From: an uncultured Collinsella sp.
GTDB lineage: Bacteria; Actinomycetota; Coriobacteriia; Coriobacteriales; Coriobacteriaceae
Assembly (NCBI GenBank): GCA_900552705.1
Contig: USAX01000109.1
Span: 1 to 6,449, forward strand
Length of the DNA stretch: 6,449 nt
Direction: 5' to 3'
In this document: positions 1 to 5,582 of the stretch, one piece after another
Layout of the letters: the number at the start of each line of letters is the position of its first letter
Position numbering within the stretch: position 1 is the first letter of the stretch
Program-made: the position numbers and the translations under genes
Notes under the pieces: model-generated
What the model saw: the letters and a program-made list of their open reading frames with translations, nothing else
The model's database searches: none
What the model was told of the DNA's origin: nothing

Positions 1-28
1 GTCGCGCTCTCTTTCCTATTCCCGCGAA

Positions 29-841
29 TTATTCCTTGACACTGTAACTCGATACTGTCGGTGCAACCCTCGAAGCGTCAACCTCGCTCATTACCTCAAA
101 CTTCACCTTCTCGCCAGGCGCCCAGGCAGATGTATCTGCGTAGCATTCTTCCGCCCTCACACCATCGGCATCGTAAAGGGCAACGTTTAGATAAACGTTT
201 TCGAACGATATGTCAGAGGTATTTTCGACGATTGCGGTGTACGTATAGAGACCGTAGCCATCATCACTTTTCTCAAAATTCGCCGATGAGAGCAAACCGT
301 TGATAACCTCATCGTTATGCGTCTTCTCCTCTACGGTCCTACCGTTCTTAATTAGCTCGTCAAACTCATCTTGATACTCGTCATCGACTGTTAAGTCATA
401 TCGATCGACCAGTTTCTTAAGCTGTGCGGATCGTGCGTCGTAGGCCTTTTCCCATTCCTCGTAGTACTTAGGATCAGATTCCGCATACTTCTTGGTAACA
501 TCAAGCTGATTGTCAAGCAGGTTGAGATAGGCGATGACATCTTCCTGCATCTTAGCGTCTTTAAAAGGCGCCTTTTTGAGTTCTTTGTCGTTATCGATCT
601 CGGTTTTAATTATCTCTTTTCGCACTTTATTCGAGCTTAGATCAGCATCTTCTCCAAGCGATTCGATATAATCCGACCGCTTTTGATAACCTTGAGCAAT
701 CACAGCCATTGCACGGTCATCGGCATAATCAGGTTCATCATTTTTCTTCTCAGACTGCGAACAGCCGCTCAGCAGAAGCGCCCCACAAAACACCATCGCA
801 AATAGCGCGGTCACCAGAGCCATTCCATAACGCCTTTTCAT
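29..841 (-). CDS. FxLYD-domain lipoprotein of unknown function
   Basis: Predicted 270-residue secreted lipoprotein. The start at 841 is chosen because AGGAGG lies 5 nt upstream (847-852) and the protein then opens with a textbook lipoprotein signal: MKRR, a hydrophobic stretch (about residues 7-24) and the lipobox LSGC with lipidated Cys27. A start at 997 would add 52 residues that bury this signal. After a charged linker, residues about 40-180 are Lys/Glu/Asp-rich and probably helical. Residues about 187-270 look like an FxLYD domain, a beta-sandwich of Gram-positive surface lipoproteins, with the motif LNVALYD at 218-224 and an APGEKVKFEV strand at 241-250. It is expected to be anchored on the outer face of the membrane; the ligand is unknown. 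A sampled 120 bp has about 42% GC against about 57-73% in samples from three of the other genes, so the gene may have been acquired. Family call fairly sure, role unknown. Confidence 0.85.
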   Translation of the reverse strand: MKRRYGMALVTALFAMVFCGALLLSGCSQSEKKNDEPDYADDRAMAVIAQGYQKRSDYIESLGEDADLSSNKVRKEIIKTEIDNDKELKKAPFKDAKMQEDVIAYLNLLDNQLDVTKKYAESDPKYYEEWEKAYDARSAQLKKLVDRYDLTVDDEYQDEFDELIKNGRTVEEKTHNDEVINGLLSSANFEKSDDGYGLYTYTAIVENTSDISFENVYLNVALYDADGVRAEECYADTSAWAPGEKVKFEVMSEVDASRVAPTVSSYSVKE

Positions 842-846
842 TTCGT

Positions 847-852
847 CCTCCT
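847..852 (-). promoter_or_regulatory. Shine-Dalgarno site that fixes the lipoprotein start
   Basis: AGGAGG on the minus strand, 5 nt before the ATG at 841. It settles the choice between the 841 start and the upstream in-frame start at 997. Confidence 0.8.
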
Positions 853-881
853 TTAAATACAAAACAAAACACGATATATAG

Positions 882-999
882 CCCTCGTCAAAAAGCAGAC
901 GAATTGGCAACGCGGTGGCACTATTTGGTTCAAGGGCGTGAACTGGATAAACATCGAGGGAAGGAGTGGGCTCTGTGTAATTAACTCCCCTCGTCAAAA
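882..999. repeat. Pair of 12-bp direct repeats, CCCTCGTCAAAA
   Basis: The same 12 bases occur at 882-893 and 988-999, with starts 106 bp apart. Both lie in the gap between the recombinase and the lipoprotein genes. On the minus strand each reads TTTTGACGAGGG, which contains a -35-like TTGACG. They could be paired regulator sites, a small duplication footprint or chance. Confidence 0.45.
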
Positions 1000-1006
1000 T
1001 GTCTAG

Positions 1007-1642
1007 CTAAAGAGGACGAGCAGACGACAAACGGTCAAAACTGGTCGCGTCCGCCCGTCTCCAACGATCGAACGTCGAGACGCTGACGTTCAAAAGCGCA
1101 GCAGCCTCTCGCCTCGTAACCTCTCCCCCTTCGAATAATTTGATGACATCGCGATAGCTATCTGGGCGTTCGAATGCCGGCCTTCCAAATTTCACGCCAC
1201 GCAAACGCGCCGACGCGATGCCCTCCGCCTGGCGTTGCTTGATGTTTTCGCGCTCTAGCTGCGCCACATAGCTCAAGATTTGAAGAACCAGATCCGCCAT
1301 GAACGTTCCCGTAATGCCATCAGGCTGCTCGCGCGTATCGAGCAATGGCATATCAAGCACCACGATGGCAGCATTCCTATCCACCGTGATGCGTCGCCAC
1401 TCATCGAGGACTTCACGATAATTGCGGCCCAAACGATCGATACTTTTGATCACGAGAACGTCGCCTTCGCGCAGCCTGCGAAGAAGACGCTGGTACTGGG
1501 GACGCTTAAAGTCCTTACCGCTTGCCTTGTCAGCATAAATCTGGCTCCGTTGCACGGGAAACCTTGCCAGCGCGTCTAATTGGCGGCCCAGGTTCTGGTC
1601 TGCGGAAGAGACACGCGCATACCCAAAGATTCGATTGTCCAT
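1007..1642 (-). CDS. Serine site-specific recombinase (resolvase/invertase family)
   Basis: A 211-residue small serine recombinase, which cuts and rejoins DNA at specific sites through a phosphoserine link. The N-terminal catalytic domain (about 1-140) opens with GYARVSSADQ; Ser12 aligns with the catalytic serine of gamma-delta resolvase, and DRLGR supplies Arg70 and Arg73. The long helix with QLEREN (127-132) and the linker KFGRP (150-154) are typical. Residues about 163-195 form a Hin-like helix-turn-helix with VTRREAAALLNVS. Length is usual for TnpR/Hin proteins, and no large-serine-integrase domain is present. A modest AGGGG lies upstream of the ATG at 1642. There is no transposase beside it, so whether it resolves, inverts or is a relic cannot be told. 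An interrupted dyad just upstream (1714-1754) is a candidate binding site. Family call is secure. Confidence 0.92.
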   Translation of the reverse strand: MDNRIFGYARVSSADQNLGRQLDALARFPVQRSQIYADKASGKDFKRPQYQRLLRRLREGDVLVIKSIDRLGRNYREVLDEWRRITVDRNAAIVVLDMPLLDTREQPDGITGTFMADLVLQILSYVAQLERENIKQRQAEGIASARLRGVKFGRPAFERPDSYRDVIKLFEGGEVTRREAAALLNVSVSTFDRWRRADATSFDRLSSARPL

Positions 1643-1656
1643 AATTGCCCCTATCG

Positions 1657-1672
1657 GCTGCCTCTTGGCAGC
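1657..1672 (-). other. Small hairpin in the recombinase leader
   Basis: GCTGCC and GGCAGC form a perfect 6-bp stem around a 4-nt loop. In the minus-strand transcript it lies directly upstream of the weak AGGGG ribosome site (1648-1652) and its loop plus stem carry AAGAGG, a second SD-like string. It could tune translation of the recombinase. No T-run follows, so it is not a terminator. Confidence 0.4.
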
Positions 1673-1696
1673 ATCAGCTCAAGCGAGAGCCCACTC

Positions 1697-1702
1697 ACTA
1701 TA
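1697..1702 (-). promoter_or_regulatory. Candidate -10 element for the recombinase
   Basis: TATAGT on the minus strand matches the TATAAT consensus at 5 of 6 bases and would place the 5' end roughly 45-50 nt before the ATG. No good -35 is seen at 16-18 nt. The -35 position falls within the left arm of the dyad at 1714-1754, which would suit a promoter covered by a bound protein. Confidence 0.3.
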
Positions 1703-1713
1703 GGGCGTGCAAA

Positions 1714-1754
1714 TTTCGCGAATGGGTTGAGGCCATTTTGACCCTCACGCGAAA
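1714..1754. repeat. Interrupted dyad upstream of recombinase (candidate binding site)
   Basis: Two 14-bp arms, TTTCGCGAATGGGT (1714-1727) and the reverse complement of 1741-1754 (TTTCGCGTGAGGGT), agree at 11 of 14 positions around a 13-bp spacer. Paired as a stem this is 7 bp, a symmetric 3x3 internal loop, then 4 bp. The place, directly upstream of a serine recombinase gene, suggests a recombinase or autoregulatory site, but a transcript hairpin is also possible. Symmetry is seen directly; the function is inferred. Confidence 0.5.
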
Positions 1755-1794
1755 ACTGTTCAAGCGCCATGCCGACAGATGCTGGCTTTAACGG

Positions 1795-1829
1795 GAATGT
1801 GACAAAGGGACAGTCCCTTTGTCACATTC
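1795..1829. repeat. Perfect palindrome, copy 1 (REP-like), after the UvrA2 stop
   Basis: A near-perfect 35-bp palindrome: 17-bp arms around a single central A, with arm core AATGTGACAAAGGGAC. Its inner 33 bp are identical to 4346-4378. It begins 2 nt after the UvrA2 stop codon (1832-1834), so it would form a long hairpin at that mRNA's 3' end. It lacks a following T-run. The likeliest reading is a dispersed REP/MITE-like element that may protect or process mRNA ends; factor-dependent termination is possible. Confidence 0.92.
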
Positions 1830-1831
1830 GG

Positions 1832-4324
1832 TTAGAGGTAGCGGCCGGTGATGCTTGCGGAGCAGGCAGCGATGTCGCCCGGCGTGCCGACACAGACGAT
1901 TTGTCCGCCTGCGTCGCCGCCGCCCGGGCCCATGTCGATCACGTAATCGGCATTACGGATAAGGTCGAGGTCGTGTTCGATCACGATAACCGTGGCACCC
2001 TTGGCAACGAGGCCGTCAAACACACTCAGCAGCACCTGAACATCGAGCGGATGCAGGCCGATCGTGGGCTCGTCGAATACGAATACGGCATCGTCCTGCA
2101 CGCGGCCCATCTCGCTCGCAAGCTTAAGTCGCTGCGCCTCGCCGCCCGAGAGCGCCGGCGTGGGCTCGCCCAGTGTCAAGTAGCCCAAACCCAGGTCGTG
2201 CAAGGTCTGCAAGCGCGCCTGGACTTTCTTGAGTCCCAACGTGGCGTCAATGGCCTCGTCCACACTCATATCCATGAGCTGCGGCAATGTAAGTAGGCTG
2301 CCGTCCTTGCCCTCGCGATGGATATACGAGGCCGCGTCTGCATAACGCGAGCCGCGGCATGCAGGGCAGACGATCTCGACATCGGGCAAAAACTGCACGT
2401 CAAGCGATATCGAACCCGTGCCATCGCACGTAGGACAGCGCAAGGTGCCAGTGTTGTAGCTAAAGGCGCCCGCCTTATACCCTGCCTCCTTGGCCTCGGG
2501 CGTACGGGCAAAGGCGCGGCGCAGCTCGTCATGGATGTCGGCATAGGTCGCCACCGTCGAGCGCACGTTGGCACCGATGGGCGTGGCGTCAATCAGGTTG
2601 GCGCGCGCGATACCCTCGGCATCGATCCAACGCACGTGCCTGGGCAGGCGCTCGCCGGCTGCCTGCGCCTTGAGTGCCGGGATGAGCGTCTCGAGCACCA
2701 GCGTCGTTTTGCCCGAGCCCGAAACACCCGTCACCGCGACAAGGCGACCGCGCGGGATATCGACTTCGAGCGGTTTGACGGTATGGATGGCACCGGTCAC
2801 CATACGGATATGGCCTTGGTCGAACAGTTCGTCGTCAGTCACCTGCGGGCGCAGACGCTTGGGGTCCGAGCGCAAAAACGGCGCGATGCGGCTACCCTGC
2901 GATTGCTCGACCTCACATACCGTACCGGCGGCGATTACATGACCGCCGCCCGCTCCGGCAACGGGGCCCATCTCGACCAGATAGTCGGCTTCCGCCAGTA
3001 CGCGCGTATCGTGATCGACAACAACCACGGTGTTGCCGTCATCCACCAGATCGCGCATTACGCCCACCAGGCCGTCGACATTGGCAGGATGCAAGCCGAT
3101 CGAAGGCTCGTCCAGCACATACAGCACACCCGTCGATCGGTTACGCACCACGCGGGCAAGCTGCACGCGCTGGCGCTCACCCGTAGACAGCGTGGCACCG
3201 GCGCGGTCGAGCGAAAGGTAATCGAGGCCCAGGTCGACCAGGCGGCGGGCCGTACTCAAAAACGAATCGCAGATGTCCCCGGCCATGGGCCGCATCTCGG
3301 TCGGCAAGGATGCGGGCACCCCGCGCACCCACTCAATCGCCTCGCCCAACGTCATGGCTGCCGCCTGCGCCAGATTGATACCGCGCACCTGGGGCCGGCG
3401 CGCGGCGTCGGAAAGACGCGTGCCGCCGCAATCGCGGCACGGTCCCTCGCGCAAAAAGCGCGCAACGCGCTTGAGCCCCTTATCGTCCTTAACCTTGGCG
3501 AGTGCATTCTCGACGGTATAGACGGCGTTGTAATAGGTAAAGTCGAGCGGCGTGGCGCCCTCGCCATTTTTGGGAACGTAGAGAATGTGCTTCTTAACTG
3601 CCGGGCCATGGAACACGATGTCGCGCTCTTGAGGCGTGAGCTGGCTAAACGGCACGTCGGTGCGCACGCCCATCTCGCCGGCCACCTGCTTCATCAGATC
3701 CCACATCAGCGTGCCCCAGGGAAGCACCGCACCCTCGTTGATGGTCTTTGACTCGTCGGGCACCAGGCTCGCCTCGTCCACCTCGCGCATGACGCCGGTG
3801 CCTCCGCAGGTAGGACACGCGCCGCCACTGTTAAAGGCAAGGTCCTCGGCCCCCGGCGCATAGAACTCGCGGCCGCATGCGGGGCACGCGAGCGACAGGC
3901 CCGCGGCCACGTTAAGGCTCGGCTCCACACGCGCCCCGCAATGCGGGCACACGTGATGGGCGCAGCGGCTAAAGAGCAGACGCAGACTGTTGTTGAGCTC
4001 GGTCATGGTGCCAAAAGTCGAGCGCACGCCCGGTACACTGGGGCGCTGATGCAATGCGAGTGCCGCCGGCACGTGCAGCACCTCGTCCACCTGAGCGTGC
4101 TCTGCCTGCGTCAGCCGACGGCGGGTATAGGTGCTGAGCGCCTCCAGGTAACGGCGCGAGCCCTCGGCATACAAAACACCCAGCGCCAGCGAGCTCTTGC
4201 CCGAGCCCGACACGCCGGCAATACCCACCAGCTTTCCCAGCGGAATATCGATATCGATGTCCTTAAGGTTATGGACACGCGCGCCACGCACCTCGATAGC
4301 GCTTGGTTGTTGCGACACCGCCAT
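1832..4324 (-). CDS. UvrA2-class ABC ATPase (short UvrA paralogue)
   Basis: An 830-residue double ABC ATPase of the excinuclease UvrA family. NBD1 has Walker A GVSGSGKS (37-44), signature LSTGERQR (379-386) and Walker B ending LDEP (404-407). NBD2 has Walker A at 533-540, LSGGEAQR (725-732) and FDEP (750-753). Zinc modules: Cys147/150 with 170/173, and Cys630/633 with 653/656. CPHC at 126-129 is followed 17 residues later by the next CxxC, where canonical UvrA (about 940 residues) carries the UvrB-binding domain, so that domain is missing. This fits UvrA2, which includes Streptomyces DrrC; such proteins bind DNA and some aid tolerance of DNA-binding drugs, but repair with UvrB is unlikely. 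The ATG at 4324 is preceded by AGGAAGGGGAG (4327-4337). The 47 nt to the ATPase stop is mostly palindrome, so co-transcription is likely. Family sure, role uncertain. Confidence 0.93.
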   Translation of the reverse strand: MAVSQQPSAIEVRGARVHNLKDIDIDIPLGKLVGIAGVSGSGKSSLALGVLYAEGSRRYLEALSTYTRRRLTQAEHAQVDEVLHVPAALALHQRPSVPGVRSTFGTMTELNNSLRLLFSRCAHHVCPHCGARVEPSLNVAAGLSLACPACGREFYAPGAEDLAFNSGGACPTCGGTGVMREVDEASLVPDESKTINEGAVLPWGTLMWDLMKQVAGEMGVRTDVPFSQLTPQERDIVFHGPAVKKHILYVPKNGEGATPLDFTYYNAVYTVENALAKVKDDKGLKRVARFLREGPCRDCGGTRLSDAARRPQVRGINLAQAAAMTLGEAIEWVRGVPASLPTEMRPMAGDICDSFLSTARRLVDLGLDYLSLDRAGATLSTGERQRVQLARVVRNRSTGVLYVLDEPSIGLHPANVDGLVGVMRDLVDDGNTVVVVDHDTRVLAEADYLVEMGPVAGAGGGHVIAAGTVCEVEQSQGSRIAPFLRSDPKRLRPQVTDDELFDQGHIRMVTGAIHTVKPLEVDIPRGRLVAVTGVSGSGKTTLVLETLIPALKAQAAGERLPRHVRWIDAEGIARANLIDATPIGANVRSTVATYADIHDELRRAFARTPEAKEAGYKAGAFSYNTGTLRCPTCDGTGSISLDVQFLPDVEIVCPACRGSRYADAASYIHREGKDGSLLTLPQLMDMSVDEAIDATLGLKKVQARLQTLHDLGLGYLTLGEPTPALSGGEAQRLKLASEMGRVQDDAVFVFDEPTIGLHPLDVQVLLSVFDGLVAKGATVIVIEHDLDLIRNADYVIDMGPGGGDAGGQIVCVGTPGDIAACSASITGRYL

Positions 4325-4345
4325 CGCTCCCCTTCCTGTTGATCG

Positions 4346-4378
4346 AATGTGACAAAGGGACAGTCCCTTTGTCACATT
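4346..4378. repeat. Perfect palindrome, copy 2 (REP-like), at the ATPase stop
   Basis: A 33-bp palindrome identical to the core of copy 1: 16-bp arms around one A. It contains the ATPase stop codon (TGA, 4374-4372) and part of its last sense codon, and it ends 21 nt before the UvrA2 ATG. It therefore forms the junction between two tandem genes, where a hairpin could terminate, process or separate expression of the two. Flanks differ from copy 1 (the 17th pair is absent), so the shared unit is the palindrome and not a longer duplication. Confidence 0.93.
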
Positions 4379-5484
4379 AAAACGCAATCGCGAATGTACT
4401 TGCTCAGCATGGGCACGGTAAACCGGACGAGACCGTATCCGGCAGCCTCGATGACGCGCTCGCGAATCAGGCTTGCGCGATATTTACTCGCCCAGCTCTG
4501 GGTACGGTCGCAGCGCTCAATGATATCCGCCATGCGCGTCGGCTTGTCCTCGTCAACCGCCATGGCCTCGATAAAGAGACGCTGTGGGGTGCGCAGTCCG
4601 TAATACAGAGGCGCGTCAACCGCTTCGTAGAACTCGGAGACGGCATCCGCATGGCCATCCTCGACATCGCGCCTTTCAATGACTTGCGAGCCACGCCGGA
4701 CAGCAGACCGCCACATGTAATATCCCACCAGCTGAACCATATAGGGATGCCCCATGCTCTTGTGCGCTGCAAGGTCCGCCGTTCCCGCATCAACGCAAAG
4801 ACCGGCACACTCGACCGTCTGGATATACGAATCGCGCACCTTGGGCAAAGAAATCGTCCCCAACGTACGCTGCTGGGCACGTCGCAAAAACGTCACGCTC
4901 GGCTCTTCGAGCAGATCGTCAACCATGCTGGGCAAGCCGGCAAAGACCAGCGCAAGACCGCGCTGGTCGCTATCGGGCAAGCCCGTGGCATCCTGATCTC
5001 CCAGCACCTGCTGATAAAGAACGGCAAGGGCCGCCAGCTCCTCAATAGACGCCGATTGAGCCTCGTCAATCGCAAACAGGATGCCCTTACCTGGACCGAG
5101 TTTCTTGAGACGTTCGTTGACCAGCCCTCGCAACGTCTCGCCTTTTGCCCGCGCCGCCTCAACCGACATCCGTCCAAACGATGGGCCAAACTCCATTGAC
5201 GTCACAACGGGCTTATTCGAGCGGAGTGCGTCGGCCAAGCGGTCGCATAAACCAAGCGAAGCGGAATCGGAGACAACCGCCCATCCGCGCTCACTGGCCA
5301 GACGTTGCAGCTCCCGCAGGAGAACTGTTTTGCCACAGCCGCGGTTTCCTGTAATGAGCATGAGCCTGCCCGGCGCCCCGGCGCCGTTGTCGAGTCCTTC
5401 CTCAAAATCTTCGATGACCGACTCGCGACCGATGAGTATCGGAGGGCGCTTGCCAGCCGTTGGCTTAAAGGGATTTGGATTCAT
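4372..5484 (-). CDS. AAA/Orc1-Cdc6-like ATPase with C-terminal winged helix
   Basis: A 370-residue soluble P-loop ATPase. After IGRE (18-21), a motif that often opens Orc1/Cdc6-like and STAND ATPases, come Walker A GNRGCGKT (46-53), Walker B ILFAIDEAQ (135-143), a sensor-1-like LALVFAGLPS (177-186), an Arg-finger-like FLRRAQ (199-204) and a lid segment with GHPY (245-248). Residues about 298-370 look like a winged helix (KYRASLIRERVI, then GLVRFTVPMLSKYI). No membrane segment or other catalytic domain is seen. Such proteins are common in actinobacteria, usually without an assigned role; DNA binding or regulation is plausible. The start is well supported: AGGAGG (5490-5495) lies 5 nt upstream of the ATG. 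The final codons run into the palindrome that supplies the stop, so the C terminus may have been altered slightly by that insertion. Family sure, function unknown. Confidence 0.9.
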   Translation of the reverse strand: MNPNPFKPTAGKRPPILIGRESVIEDFEEGLDNGAGAPGRLMLITGNRGCGKTVLLRELQRLASERGWAVVSDSASLGLCDRLADALRSNKPVVTSMEFGPSFGRMSVEAARAKGETLRGLVNERLKKLGPGKGILFAIDEAQSASIEELAALAVLYQQVLGDQDATGLPDSDQRGLALVFAGLPSMVDDLLEEPSVTFLRRAQQRTLGTISLPKVRDSYIQTVECAGLCVDAGTADLAAHKSMGHPYMVQLVGYYMWRSAVRRGSQVIERRDVEDGHADAVSEFYEAVDAPLYYGLRTPQRLFIEAMAVDEDKPTRMADIIERCDRTQSWASKYRASLIRERVIEAAGYGLVRFTVPMLSKYIRDCVLM

Positions 5485-5489
5485 GTCGG

Positions 5490-5495
5490 CCTCCT
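5490..5495 (-). promoter_or_regulatory. Shine-Dalgarno site of the ATPase gene
   Basis: AGGAGG on the minus strand, 5 nt before the ATG at 5484. Being strong, it points to efficient translation from this start. Confidence 0.75.
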
Positions 5496-5517
5496 CGGAT
5501 TGGCAAACGCTGCCTAT

Positions 5518-5549
5518 AGTTATACCAACTTATACCGAGTTATACCAAC
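5518..5549. repeat. Three TTATACC repeats at 10-bp period (candidate operator)
   Basis: TTATACC occurs at 5520-5526, 5530-5536 and 5540-5546, exactly 10 bp apart, so all copies face the same side of the helix. The outer two are part of identical 12-mers (AGTTATACCAAC, 5518-5529 and 5538-5549). The array lies 34 bp upstream of the ATPase start, overlapping its likely promoter. It looks like a cooperative operator, possibly for the ATPase's own winged helix; that last step is a guess. Confidence 0.65.
5519..5548 (-). promoter_or_regulatory. Candidate promoter of the ATPase gene
   Basis: On the minus strand, TTGGTA (5548-5543) as -35 and TATAAC (5524-5519) as -10 are 18 bp apart, matching consensus at 4 of 6 and 5 of 6. 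Both hexamers fall within the GGTATAA repeats, so a protein bound to the repeats would block or recruit RNA polymerase. The middle repeat also offers TATAAG, but without a good -35. Confidence 0.4.
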
Positions 5550-5553
5550 AGCA

Positions 5554-5582
5554 GGTGACAAAGAGGCCGCCCTTCTATCACC
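5554..5582. repeat. Degenerate third copy of the palindrome, at the GTPase stop
   Basis: Positions 5555-5581 match the core of copies 1 and 2 at 20 of 27 bases without gaps. The ends GGTGA/TCACC pair perfectly. In the minus-strand transcript 13 of 14 pairs can form, three of them G-U; in the plus-strand transcript several of these are mismatches. It overlaps the stop codon of the translation GTPase gene (5578-5580), which sits at the same element position as the stop in copy 2. Confidence 0.6.

Larger units (their letters stand above)
842..1006 (-). other. Intergenic region between recombinase and lipoprotein
   Basis: This 165-bp stretch must hold the lipoprotein promoter if that gene is independently transcribed. 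An AT-rich TATATA (875-880) could be a -10, but the best -35 lookalike, TTGCCA (905-910), is 24 nt away, too far for a standard sigma-70 promoter. TTGACG (886-891) has only a poor -10 (TTTGTT) at 17 nt. A bulged stem pairs 956-960 with 988-992 and 964-967 with 984-987; it has no T-run, so I do not call it a terminator. Confidence 0.35.

Noticed and set aside
1..28. Possible terminator after the lipoprotein gene
   Set aside because: Only a 5-bp stem (2-6 with 23-27) around a 16-nt loop is visible before the window edge; too weak to call.
842..997. N-terminal extension of the lipoprotein to 997
   Set aside because: It would bury the signal peptide and lipobox 52 residues inside, and the strong AGGAGG fits only the 841 start.
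1691..1706. A T7-promoter-like string, ACTCACTATAGGGCG, suggesting vector sequence
   Set aside because: It matches only the -10 to +5 part; the upstream TAATACG is absent and the flanks are ordinary genomic sequence. Treated as coincidence overlapping a sigma-70-like -10.
1795..1829. Palindrome as a classic Rho-independent terminator
   Set aside because: The stem is long but no T-run follows on either strand. The same holds for 4346-4378, so it is listed as a repeat.
2318..3751. A 477-codon open frame on the plus strand inside UvrA2, and similar smaller ones
   Set aside because: These are antisense shadows of high-GC coding sequence. The proteins are Arg/His-rich with no recognisable domain, while the minus frame carries every UvrA motif.
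1832..4387. A 21-residue longer UvrA2 starting from TTG at 4387
   Set aside because: The extra residues are just translated palindrome, overlap the ATPase end, and have no ribosome site. The ATG at 4324 has a purine-rich site and matches the normal UvrA2 N terminus.
1795..5582. CRISPR-like spacing of repeats
   Set aside because: The repeats are gene-length distances apart with real genes between them, and no cas gene is visible.
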